Origin: JBDTCS01 sp039923455
GTDB lineage: Bacteria; Bacteroidota; Ignavibacteria; Palsa-1295
Length of the DNA stretch: 20,012 nucleotides
Assembly: GCA_039923455.1 (NCBI GenBank)
Contig: JBDTCS010000005.1
Location: forward strand, 1 to 20,012
Reading direction: 5' to 3'
In this document: piece after piece, positions 1 through 7,115 of the stretch
Layout of the letters: every line of letters begins with the position of its first letter
Numbering within the stretch: the first letter of the stretch is position 1
The notes under the pieces: generated by a model
Databases searched by the model: none
Told to the model about the DNA's origin: nothing
Seen by the model: only the letters and a program-made list of their open reading frames with translations
Translations under genes and position numbers: made by a program

Positions 1-1
1 C

Positions 2-1465
2 GCGAAAAAGTTACATTTGATTTACCTTGAAGGATATTTTGATGAGTTGGATGCAAAGACAATCGTTGTAGAGAAAAAATATGTAGATAGAGACTTTCTC
101 GAAGATTTCGCGGCATATTATGTACGAAGCTTTGCGCGTTATGAAAGAGTTTGTACTCGGATTCATTTCTTCGCTCACGATTTTACGCCTGAAGAATTCG
201 AGGGGGTCTTACAGGAAACTCCTGCAGACCCTTTAATCGAAGAAATGCAGAAGAGTTACCTAGGCTTTATAGTAGTAAAGCCGATTCCGATAACAATGAT
301 CGGGCGTACCTGCCTACGCACCTATATATCTCACCCAGATAGGAAATTCCCGCTGATAAGATGCTATCATGTTAATCTTTTTGGAATAAAACTAGAAGTG
401 CAATCTATTCCTTATCAAGAACAGGATAGAATTGTAGCGGCCTGCGCATCCAGTGCAATTTGGTCAGCCTTCCATTCGACGGCTCATCTTTTTCAACATC
501 AGATTCCATCACCTTACGAGATTACGAGTAGTGCAACGAAGGATACACCTTTCTCAAATCGTCATTTTCCGAATGAAGGGCTGACTCCCGATCAAATGGC
601 ATACGCTATCCGAAGCGTACACTTAGAGCCAAATTTAATTGAGGCGGAATATGATGAAATAGTTAAAGCAACGATATATGCTTATCTCAAAGCAGGGATA
701 CCCCTGGTGTTCGGTGTGCAATTATTTGATGAGAGCTCGAAATTGATAATAGGGAGGCACGCTCTTACAGTTGTTGGTTATAGATTAGAAGGAGGTACAC
801 CCCAAAAATTTGGACCAAACGACTTCTATCTATCATCTTCACGAATCAAAAAAATATATGTGCACGATGATCAAGTTGGTCCTTTTGCACGAATGGAATT
901 TGATGACCAAAAAGTTACTCTTAACACTTCGCCAGGCGGTTCCAGTTATGATTCCTTAAGTACTTCGTGGTTCAATAAATCTGGGCAAATCGGGGATATT
1001 CGTGCAATTCCGAAAATACTTATTATCCCTCTTTATCATAAAATTCGCATACAATATGAGGTAATATTAAATACGATTTATGATTTAGATCGACTTGTTA
1101 AAGCGGGTGCCGCGGGTATAGGTAAAAGACTCGAACTTGAATGGGACATATTCTTTTCTCAACTTAATGACCTAAAAACGGAAATCTTCGATGATACGAA
1201 TCTTCCTCCGGACGAAAAAAAAGGTCTCCTATTAGCGGAACTGCCTAAATACATCTGGCGTGCTTCCGCGACAACCCCTCAATATGAAAGAATTGAATTT
1301 TTATTTGATGCAACTGACATAGAGCAAGGCAAGCTTTTTTTGCAGATTGTCAAATATTCTCCGCAATTGAATGCAATATTTCAAAGCATTGCGGTTGGTT
1401 CTGATCTCGCGAAAATCGACTCATTGCAGATACGAGCAATTTTTGAAGCATTACGTGCTACTTGA
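2..1465 (+). CDS. Putative papain-like cysteine protease-fold protein, 5' partial
   Basis: I do not recognise a named family. The frame is open to the left edge; a TTG at 17 could start translation (482 residues), but no stop lies upstream, so the gene probably begins outside the window. Numbered from that TTG, a likely nucleophile sits in IVAACASSAIW (Cys143) with Gln136 seven residues before it, a GRHALTVVGY segment resembles the papain-type histidine block (His248), and YVHDDQVGPF carries an acidic candidate (Asp284 or Asp285). This order Q-C-H-D/N is that of C1/C39-type papain-fold peptidases. The N-terminal 130 residues and the helical 340-482 part show no motif I know. There is no signal peptide in the visible part, so a cytoplasmic place is likely. 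Codon use is AT-richer (many ATA, TTA) than in genes to the right, which suggests accessory or transferred DNA. The fold is inferred from motifs; the function is unknown. Confidence 0.6.
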   Translation, partial: AKKLHLIYLEGYFDELDAKTIVVEKKYVDRDFLEDFAAYYVRSFARYERVCTRIHFFAHDFTPEEFEGVLQETPADPLIEEMQKSYLGFIVVKPIPITMIGRTCLRTYISHPDRKFPLIRCYHVNLFGIKLEVQSIPYQEQDRIVAACASSAIWSAFHSTAHLFQHQIPSPYEITSSATKDTPFSNRHFPNEGLTPDQMAYAIRSVHLEPNLIEAEYDEIVKATIYAYLKAGIPLVFGVQLFDESSKLIIGRHALTVVGYRLEGGTPQKFGPNDFYLSSSRIKKIYVHDDQVGPFARMEFDDQKVTLNTSPGGSSYDSLSTSWFNKSGQIGDIRAIPKILIIPLYHKIRIQYEVILNTIYDLDRLVKAGAAGIGKRLELEWDIFFSQLNDLKTEIFDDTNLPPDEKKGLLLAELPKYIWRASATTPQYERIEFLFDATDIEQGKLFLQIVKYSPQLNAIFQSIAVGSDLAKIDSLQIRAIFEALRAT

Positions 1466-1787
1466 TCTAATGAAGTTTCGCCCCTAACCAAGTCCATAAA
1501 ATATTAGGAGCTACTAGGGGTACTCTAGGCGCCTCAACTTCGAAAGTTATACAGTATAAGGGGCCTCTCGGAAGTCTTTGATGGTCACGCTTGAAGATAG
1601 TGGTCGGCATATCTACTAATAGTCACACCCTGACCCTCATAATCGCGTCAATAACTCCCTGATCCCCAACCTTCGGTCAAATTTCTCCTCAGTAGTTTTT
1701 CAGTAGCTCGTCTCGCAACTTTCGGCATTCGGCTTGGCTTAGAATAAGCAGCTGTGTTGTGTGTGTTCTCGAACCAAATATAAAATC
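1466..1787. other. Gene-poor interval, nothing identified
   Basis: No reading frame with coding character was seen on either strand. A loose inverted repeat (CCCCTA near 1481, TAGGGG near 1515) is separated by about 28 bases and has no T-run after it, so it is not a convincing terminator for the gene to the left. No clear promoter was found for the truncated gene that follows. Confidence 0.4.
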
Positions 1788-1949
1788 ATGCGTAACCTCG
1801 TCGGCCAGCGTAACCTCGTAGGGCGGTTGCTTCTTTTGCTTGTGTCGTTGGTGGCACTGAGCGGGTCAGCGATTGCGCAAAAGGAAAACAATCTTTGGTA
1901 TTTCGGTGATAATGCGGCGCTTGATTTTAATGTAGTATCAGGAATCTGA
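1788..1949 (+). pseudogene. Truncated N-terminus of a secreted T9SS-type protein
   Basis: From ATG 1788 the frame encodes 53 residues and ends at TGA 1947-1949; a GTG at 1761 in the same frame is a less likely start. The product has a clear signal peptide (hydrophobic core LLLLLVSLVALSG, cleavage near SAIAQ) followed by KENNLWYFGDNAALDFN. That last block is the start of the mature part in many large secreted Bacteroidota proteins that usually run to several hundred residues or more and end in a T9SS or gliding-type C-terminal domain. Here the frame stops within ten residues and the expected continuation is not found downstream in any frame, so this is best read as a remnant left by deletion or recombination. 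The start region also holds a doubled CGTAACCTCGT (1791 and 1809), giving a repeated NLVG. It could instead be a short expressed peptide, but that is less likely. Confidence 0.6.
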
Positions 1950-2283
1950 TGCGGCTTTTTAATTCTTGACTTTGCATTTGCGGATTATCCACGCGGCGAA
2001 ACATTTTCGTTTGAGACTCGTAGAAAGAAAAACGGAAATTATTGTTCGGTGCTCACGATAGCCTTTCCCTCCAAATACCTCGATTTTCCATGCTTCCAAA
2101 TTCAAGCTCAAAAAACGACCAATTTCTGGCTGTGGATAATTGATTTTTGTGAATAGCAATTCACACACCTTCATTGCACAAACGAAGCTCGATAGTGCAT
2201 TTTACAAGGCGACCGGAGTTGATCAAATTGGCGAATGCCCAAAATCGCTCGAATTAGACTCATGAAAGATCTTGGCACTAACT
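1950..2283. other. Undefined interval with possible gene remnants
   Basis: There is no recognisable gene here. A 71-codon frame on the minus strand (2174 to 1959) gives a basic, Cys- and Lys-rich peptide without a known motif. On the plus strand, 2140-2265 is open for about 41 codons from a TTG and ends with residues of ordinary protein composition (TKLDSAFYKATGVDQIGECP). Either could be a gene fragment. Together with the truncated gene just before, the stretch looks like a decayed or rearranged segment. Confidence 0.3.
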
Positions 2284-2298
2284 TTATATGTCATATAA
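2284..2298. promoter_or_regulatory. 15-bp palindrome upstream of the DUF4139 gene
   Basis: TTATATG-T-CATATAA is a perfect inverted repeat with 7-base arms and a single central base, lying 76 bases before the likely start of the DUF4139 gene. It has the size of a dimeric regulator's operator, but AT-rich palindromes also arise by chance. No second copy was seen in the window. Confidence 0.25.
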
Positions 2299-2374
2299 GA
2301 CAGATGGGTCGTAAGTGCCCGATGGACGAAAGATGCCGACAGCATTTCATGCGAGGTGCAAGTCGGAAAGTGTG

Positions 2375-3795
2375 ATGAAACGTCAAAGAACTACGCGTAT
2401 GAAGCAAAGAATATTATTACTCCTCGGCATAACTACCATACTCTCGAGCACCGGAATGCTTTCGAACACTGCGAGTGCGCAGTTGATCGATACAACGGAA
2501 GCCAAGCGTGAATCGCTTGCGATAACGGTTTATAACAATAATCTCGGAGTCATTCGCGATGTGCGAAGATTTTCGATCAAGAGTGGTACGAATGAAGTGC
2601 GAATGCGCGATGTGCCTGCGCAGATTGATCCGACAACCGTCAAGATCACCGATCACGAACACGCAAACGTGATCAACGTGACCGAACAGAATTACGAATA
2701 CGATCTCGTTAGTCAAGTAAAATTGCTCGAGAAATACATTGATCATACTGTGACGCTGATCGATGAAAAAGGTATGAAGATCGAAGGGACACTCCTTTCT
2801 GCATCCTCGGATGATATCACACTCGCGACGCCGAATGGGATTACGATGATTCCCAGTCTTGCAAAATATCAGGTGCAAGTTGCACAACTTCCGGCCGGGC
2901 TTATCACGCGACCGACGCTATCTGGCGCTTGGAATCGGATCGAGCGTTGCCAAATGAACCGCTGGAGGTGCTTTATCAAACCGCTGGGATGTCATGGCAT
3001 GCCGAATATATTGCTGCACTTAGCGACGATGATAGATCGCTCGATCTTACCGGTTGGGTGAGCATCGAAAATAATAGTGGTGCGTCATTCCCGAATGCAA
3101 AACTGAAGTTAGTCGCCGGTGACGTGCATCGATACACGCCGAGACCGCCCGCAGCGTTAGACTATGAGGCGGGTGTTTCGAGCTTTGGGAAAGCAGTAGC
3201 ACCACAATTTGCGGAGCGCGGAATGTTCGAATATCATCTATATGACCTGCAGCGTAAGACCTCGATCAATAATGCAGAAGTGAAGCAAGTCTCGTTGCTC
3301 GAAGCAAGTGGTGTGAAGGCAGAGAAAAAATATACGTATCTCGGCGGAAAGAATGTGGAGGTGACGGTTGCGTTTCAAAACTCGGAAGAGAATCACCTCG
3401 GAATACCGATACCGATGGGGACGGTGCGTGTGATGAAACGTGACAAAGATGGCACGCTCGAATTTGTAGGTGAAGATCACGTCGAGCATACACCTCGCGA
3501 TGAGAAGCTTACACTAAAAGTTGGCGATGCATTTGATCTCCTTGGCGAACACGTAACGACCGACGAACACAATCTCGGTTCGCATGCGAACTCTGCTTCT
3601 TACGAGATAACACTCAAGAATCGCAAAGACGAGAATGTGACGATCGATGTAGTCGAAGAGGTCGGGACCGATTGGGAGATCACGAAAAACTCAATGGATT
3701 TTGAGAAGAAGAATGCATCGCAAATCGTCTTCCATGTCCCCGTCAAAGCGCGTTCGGAGCAGAAGGTAACCTACACGATCGTGCACCGTTGGTAA
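2375..3795 (+). pseudogene. Secreted DUF4139 domain protein, split by a frameshift
   Basis: Two overlapping frames together make one protein. The first (ATG 2375, alternative ATG 2399, stop at 3061) encodes a signal peptide ending near TASAQ and the N-terminal part with VYNNNLGVIRD and EQNYEYDLVSQ. The second (open from about 2923, stop 3795) continues with ESDRALPNEPLEVLYQTAGM, SLDLTGWVSIENNSGA and KLKLVAGDVHR, all typical of DUF4139 proteins. Joined at TCT/TGG around 2923 the product would be about 465-473 residues, the usual family length, reading TRPTLSWRLESDR across the joint. One T appears to be missing. No slippery heptamer is visible, so programmed frameshifting is unlikely; the cause is either a real mutation or an assembly error. 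The protein is presumably periplasmic or outer-membrane associated; its biochemical role is not established. Confidence 0.85.
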
Positions 3796-3828
3796 AGTAG
3801 ACCGGCGAAAAAGCCACGTTAATAAAGG

Positions 3829-3866
3829 CCTGTCATTGCGACAAAAAACGTTGAAGCAATGACGGG
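3829..3866 (+). repeat. REP-like hairpin or terminator after the DUF4139 gene
   Basis: CCTGTCATTGC and GCAATGACGGG pair over 11 bases (one G-T wobble) across a 16-base loop, followed by only three T. The words GTCATTGCGA and GAAGCAATGAC resemble the dispersed palindromic repeats found in many bacterial genomes. It lies 33 bases after the stop codon, so it may also end transcription. Only one copy is present here, so its repeat nature is inferred. Confidence 0.45.
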
Positions 3867-3951
3867 TTTCGACAAGGAAGTTGGAGGGAGAAATTCTACG
3901 GAATCTTTAAATCACCGAATCGGTGTTAGGCCGGAGTCGTGAATCTAATTA

Positions 3952-4029
3952 GGGCATTTAGCTCAGTTGGTCCAGAGCGTTCGCCTCACACGCGAAAGGT
4001 CGCAGGTTCGAACCCCGCAATGCCCACCA
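3952..4029 (+). tRNA. tRNA-Val, anticodon CAC
   Basis: A full cloverleaf can be drawn. The acceptor stem GGGCATT/AATGCCC (3952-3958, 4019-4025) pairs perfectly. The D arm is GCTC/GAGC. The anticodon stem TTCGC/GCGAA holds the loop CTCACAC with anticodon CAC at 3987-3989, which reads the valine codon GUG. The variable loop is AGGTC. The T arm is GCAGG-TTCGAAC-CCCGC with one A-C mismatch in the third pair. The discriminator A (4026) is followed by an encoded CCA. Position 8 is T and position 9 is A, as expected. The gene stands alone, with no other tRNA in the window. Confidence 0.95.
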
Positions 4030-4041
4030 TGTTTCTCCACC

Positions 4042-4061
4042 CTGTTTCGGGTCTGAAACAG
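4042..4061 (+). terminator. Small hairpin just after the tRNA
   Basis: CTGTTTC and GAAACAG pair over seven bases with a six-base loop, 12 bases after the tRNA CCA. There is no T-run. It may help 3' processing of the tRNA transcript or form part of the terminator region with the larger hairpin that follows. Confidence 0.35.
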
Positions 4062-4066
4062 TAGAA

Positions 4067-4092
4067 CGGATTCCCCAAGCAAGGGGAATCCG
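4067..4092. terminator. Strong hairpin between tRNA-Val and the convergent minus-strand gene
   Basis: CGGATTCCCC and GGGGAATCCG form a perfect 10-bp stem with the loop AAGCAA. On the plus strand a run of five T follows only about 17 bases later. The hairpin lies between the end of the tRNA gene and the end (4126) of the convergent aminotransferase gene, so it could stop transcription from both sides. Confidence 0.6.
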
Positions 4093-4125
4093 CTCTATCA
4101 AACTCTAGTTTTTCCGCAAGCTCTC

Positions 4126-5427
4126 TTATTTCTTCCTCGTCTCCAGAACATCCTTTGCACCTTCCAAGAACGAATCGATATCTTCTTCGGAAGTATAGAT
4201 ATGTGCGCTGAATCGGTTCGCATTCAGATTCGATTCCGGCACAACACGCGTGCGAACTTTGTGACGCGCTAAAAGTGTGTTCGCGAAATCATGGTAGTCC
4301 ATATCGCGAAGCTTGATCGTTGTAAGACCGGTGATAGAGGTAGGTGGAGTCAGCATATCGTAGTGACTTGGAACGTGTTCAGCAAGTCCTTTGCGAATAC
4401 GCATCGTGAGTGATTGAATTCGCGCTTCGATCTTTGCGAAACCGATTGCTTCCATGAACTCGATCGCGCCGAGCAATCCGTCATAGAGTGCAAAATTTTG
4501 CGTCGCGAAATCATAGCGCGATGCCGAAGGAAGAAAATCCAGCTTGCCATCGTAGCCCCAATATTTGTCGGATTCAGCGCCTGCCCATGTTGGTATCACG
4601 TGATCGAGCGTCTCGGGAGAGATATAAAGAAAGCCAACACCCTTTGGTCCGCAGAGCCACTTATGTCCGCAACTGGTGTAGGCATCTGCGCCGATCTCTT
4701 TCACGTTGAGCTGCATCATCCCGGGTGGATGTGCACCATCGAGCATCACTCGAATGCCGCGATTGTGCGCCATACGAACGAGTTCTTTTACGGGCAAAAC
4801 CTGTCCGGTTGTACACGTAACATGGGGCACCGCTATTGCTTTTGTGCGAGGCGTGAATGCTTTTTCGAATCGATCGAGTGTGGTCGCATCGTCCGGAGCG
4901 AGCGTGACGAATTTGATTTTGATTCCGTCGCGCTTTGCTCTTGCAAGCCAGGGAACAGCATTGCCACCATGCTCTTGATCGGTGAGAATCACTTCATCGC
5001 CGCTCTTAAGTTCGAGGCCGCTGGATATGATCGAGATCGCCTCGCTGACGTTATGCGTGAATGCGATCTCATCCGGCCCGGCAGCACCGATTACGCGAGC
5101 GATCGCTTTCTTGATTGCCTCATGATCGCCGCCATAATCGCCGGTCCTATCGACATGCGCGATGCGTGCCGTGACACGATCGGTGATGACCTTCGGACTC
5201 GGCCCCATCGTGCCGTTGTTCATATAGATCAGCTCTTGCGAGATCGGGAATTGTGCGCGGATATCGTCCCAATACTTTTTCTCTTCAGCGCTAATTTTCT
5301 CGTTCATACTGATTGGTGAGTTCGGCTCTGATTGAGCAACGATCGGTTTCGCAAAAAGGGTATCGGCGAATGCACTCGCAACGAGTGGTGTGGCAGCTGT
5401 CATGTGCAAAAATTTTCTACGGTTCAT
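4126..5427 (-). CDS. Tat-exported class V aminotransferase-like PLP enzyme
   Basis: This 433-residue protein belongs to the class V aminotransferase fold, closest in look to the isopenicillin-N epimerase/cysteine desulfurase group. PLP-site features are visible: YMNNGTMGPSP (68-78), DQEHGGN with His153 for ring stacking, MLDGAHPPG with Asp230 for the pyridine nitrogen, and SCGHKWLCGPKG with the Schiff-base Lys256. The N-terminus MNRRKFLHMTAA followed by a hydrophobic stretch is a twin-arginine signal, so the folded cofactor-loaded enzyme is probably exported to the periplasm. This is common for homologues annotated as Tat-pathway aminotransferases. ATG 5425-5427 is chosen because it places the RR motif at residues 3-4. 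The substrate cannot be deduced. It lies downstream of a lipoprotein gene on the same strand, with a palindrome between them. A 301-codon frame on the opposite strand is a shadow. Confidence 0.9.
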   Translation of the reverse strand: MNRRKFLHMTAATPLVASAFADTLFAKPIVAQSEPNSPISMNEKISAEEKKYWDDIRAQFPISQELIYMNNGTMGPSPKVITDRVTARIAHVDRTGDYGGDHEAIKKAIARVIGAAGPDEIAFTHNVSEAISIISSGLELKSGDEVILTDQEHGGNAVPWLARAKRDGIKIKFVTLAPDDATTLDRFEKAFTPRTKAIAVPHVTCTTGQVLPVKELVRMAHNRGIRVMLDGAHPPGMMQLNVKEIGADAYTSCGHKWLCGPKGVGFLYISPETLDHVIPTWAGAESDKYWGYDGKLDFLPSASRYDFATQNFALYDGLLGAIEFMEAIGFAKIEARIQSLTMRIRKGLAEHVPSHYDMLTPPTSITGLTTIKLRDMDYHDFANTLLARHKVRTRVVPESNLNANRFSAHIYTSEEDIDSFLEGAKDVLETRKK

Positions 5428-5505
5428 GAATGGTTATTCCGGTGCGCGCAACATTTGAGAAGTGTCACGCCAGTGTAGGAAAACGAATGAAGTGGGAAAA
5501 CATTC

Positions 5506-5520
5506 ACCGTTCCGAACGGT
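5506..5520. promoter_or_regulatory. 15-bp palindrome between two minus-strand genes
   Basis: ACCGTTC-C-GAACGGT is a perfect inverted repeat with 7-base arms. It lies 21 bases beyond the lipoprotein stop and about 80 bases before the aminotransferase start. Read on the minus strand it is followed by GAATGTTTT, a weak T-run, so it may be a terminator for the lipoprotein gene or an operator for the aminotransferase gene. Confidence 0.35.
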
Positions 5521-5540
5521 TTTGGGGAGAGTACTCGCGC

Positions 5541-6185
5541 TCAGTACAGCCGAACTGCGGAGCGCTTCAAAAGATAGAGCGGTGTCGAATATCTCGGATG
5601 ATGTACTTCAAAGAACATCTCGTGTTCTTTGAAAATATTTAGTTCGTCACCGCGATCGACTGTTGTGATGACTTTTTCTTGTGTTGTATCGGCGTATAGC
5701 AATGCAAGTTGCGTTGTCATCACACGACCAATGAGCGAATCTTTAAGATGATAGATTCGCTGAGCATCTTGTGGAGATCGCTGCCGTACGATGATCGTTG
5801 TGTCAAGCCCGTGTGCATGTACGCGAAAGCGTGTTGTGATGAGTTGCATCGTTTCGGGTATCACGATACCGCCGTTGCCGTTCGAATCGATTTTCACATC
5901 GATCTCATCGGTGACCAGATTGCACGAAAGACAATTGACATCCATCTCTTTGAGTGGAAAACGCTTTTCGAGCTCGCCTTTTTCAACCAAGGAAAATACG
6001 GCAGAGTCGTTTTGCCACGCAAGACTTTTTACGCGGTAGCGGCTGGTGGAATGCCCACAGGCGCCAAGCAAAGCGGCGACCAATATGAACGAGACCGCAA
6101 GGAAAAGCCGCGAAGTGTTGCTCCGAACGCTCGGAAACGGCAGATATTCGTAGATTCGGGCTCGGTTGCGGGATTTCACTTGCAC
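5541..6185 (-). CDS. Small putative lipoprotein, possible SH3-like C-terminus
   Basis: I do not recognise the family. From a GTG at 6183-6185 (a second in-frame GTG lies two codons on) the frame encodes 214 residues. A hydrophobic segment (about 27-41) runs into the lipobox LLGAC with Cys43, so the protein is probably lipid-anchored. A CLSC pair (85, 88) follows. The last 40 residues (GDELNIFKE, FFEVHHP, PLYLLKRSAVRLY) have the strand pattern of bacterial SH3-like domains, but this is a guess from pattern only. The 28-residue stretch before the hydrophobic segment is long for a lipoprotein signal, so the true start may be downstream at a non-ATG codon. The gene is divergent from rsmI. A perfect 11-bp inverted repeat lies inside its 3' part. 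Confidence 0.6.
   Translation of the reverse strand: MQVKSRNRARIYEYLPFPSVRSNTSRLFLAVSFILVAALLGACGHSTSRYRVKSLAWQNDSAVFSLVEKGELEKRFPLKEMDVNCLSCNLVTDEIDVKIDSNGNGGIVIPETMQLITTRFRVHAHGLDTTIIVRQRSPQDAQRIYHLKDSLIGRVMTTQLALLYADTTQEKVITTVDRGDELNIFKEHEMFFEVHHPRYSTPLYLLKRSAVRLY
5607..5633. repeat. Perfect 27-nt inverted repeat inside a coding region
   Basis: TTCAAAGAACA (5607-5617) and TGTTCTTTGAA (5623-5633) are exact complements separated by TCTCG. The repeat lies in the coding part of the lipoprotein gene, where it encodes FKEHEMFFE on the minus strand. There is no T-run, so it is not a terminator. It may be an mRNA hairpin, a protein-binding site or chance. Confidence 0.5.
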
Positions 6186-6294
6186 TTTTCCTGTTCAGGT
6201 TTGGCTGTTTATCAGCGCGCGAATGATTTGTTGCTGGTGCGCTGACATAAAGTTAACCATCTTTTCGTATCAAAGTTGCTCTTTTTATTCTGAC

Positions 6295-7074
6295 ATGCTG
6301 TATTTAGTCGCTACTCCGATCGGAAATTTGGAGGACATGACGGCACGGGCAATTCGCATACTGACCGAGGCCGATATCGTTGCGTGCGAGGATACGCGAC
6401 ATGCAAGAATACTATTCGAGCGTCACGGAATTCGTCCGCGCCGATTGGTAAGCTATCACTCGCACAATGAGCGTGCACGTGCGGCCGAACTTGTCGAAGA
6501 TCTTCGAACGGGTGCAAATATTGCTGTTGTTACAGACGCCGGCACTCCGGGAATTTCCGATCCGGCTTGGGCTATCGTTCGAGAGGCAATTCTGAACGGC
6601 GTCGAGGTGGTGCCGATTCCGGGAGCCTGCGCTGCGATCTCTGCGCTTTCGGCAAGTGGACTCGATACCTCGCGATTTGTTTTTGAAGGATTTATTCCGC
6701 TCAAAAAAGGTCGTAAGAAAAGATTGATACAAATCGCAAGCGAAGAACGAACCATCGTGATCTATGAATCACCGGTTCGCATTAAACGATTGCTGAATCA
6801 ATTGCTCGAAGTATGTGGTGCCGGACGCAAGGTTGCACTCGCCCGTGAGTTGACCAAGCACTACGAAGAATTCTATCGTGGTACGATCGAAGAGGTGATC
6901 GAGAAAATCACCGCAAGATTTCCCGAGACGGTAAAAGGCGAGTGTGTACTCGTTGTCGAAGGTGCACCAAAAGGGTTTGGAGAGTCGATGACGTTTGATG
7001 AGAGCGAGGACAGTGAGGCAAGCGATCTCGCAGAAGAAGAGATGGAAGTGATCGAAGAAGATGAAGTGCTGTAA
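6295..7074 (+). CDS. rsmI: 16S rRNA (cytidine-1402 2'-O)-methyltransferase RsmI
   Basis: RsmI transfers a methyl group from SAM to the ribose of C1402 in 16S rRNA, in the decoding centre. The start is ATG 6295, which gives the family N-terminus LYLVATPIGNLEDMTARAI; the frame is open further upstream, but that part has no homologous look. Family blocks in order are ACEDTRHARILFERHGI, SYHSHNE, VVTDAGTPGISDPAW, VPIPGACAAISALSASGL, FVFEGFIPLKKGRKKR and VIYESPVRIKRLLNQL, then ALARELTKHYEEFYRGT. The protein has 259 residues, shorter than the roughly 285 of E. coli RsmI. The C-terminal domain is replaced by a very acidic tail of about 30 residues rich in Glu and Asp. It is divergent from the lipoprotein gene, 109 bases away. 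Confidence 0.96.
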   Translation: MLYLVATPIGNLEDMTARAIRILTEADIVACEDTRHARILFERHGIRPRRLVSYHSHNERARAAELVEDLRTGANIAVVTDAGTPGISDPAWAIVREAILNGVEVVPIPGACAAISALSASGLDTSRFVFEGFIPLKKGRKKRLIQIASEERTIVIYESPVRIKRLLNQLLEVCGAGRKVALARELTKHYEEFYRGTIEEVIEKITARFPETVKGECVLVVEGAPKGFGESMTFDESEDSEASDLAEEEMEVIEEDEVL

Positions 7075-7115
7075 AGCGAAGACATCCAGTAATAAAAAAA
7101 ATTAGAACGTAACGA

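Noticed and set aside
2915..2931. Programmed -1 frameshift in the DUF4139 gene
   Set aside because: No slippery heptamer or downstream pseudoknot could be seen; a lost base explains the data better.
3952..4029. tRNA as an integration site
   Set aside because: No repeat of the tRNA 3' end and no integrase gene were seen on either side.
4414..5319. 301-codon open frame on the plus strand opposite the aminotransferase
   Set aside because: It lies fully inside a gene with strong PLP-enzyme motifs on the other strand, and its translation is rich in Cys and Arg without any recognisable domain; it is a shadow.
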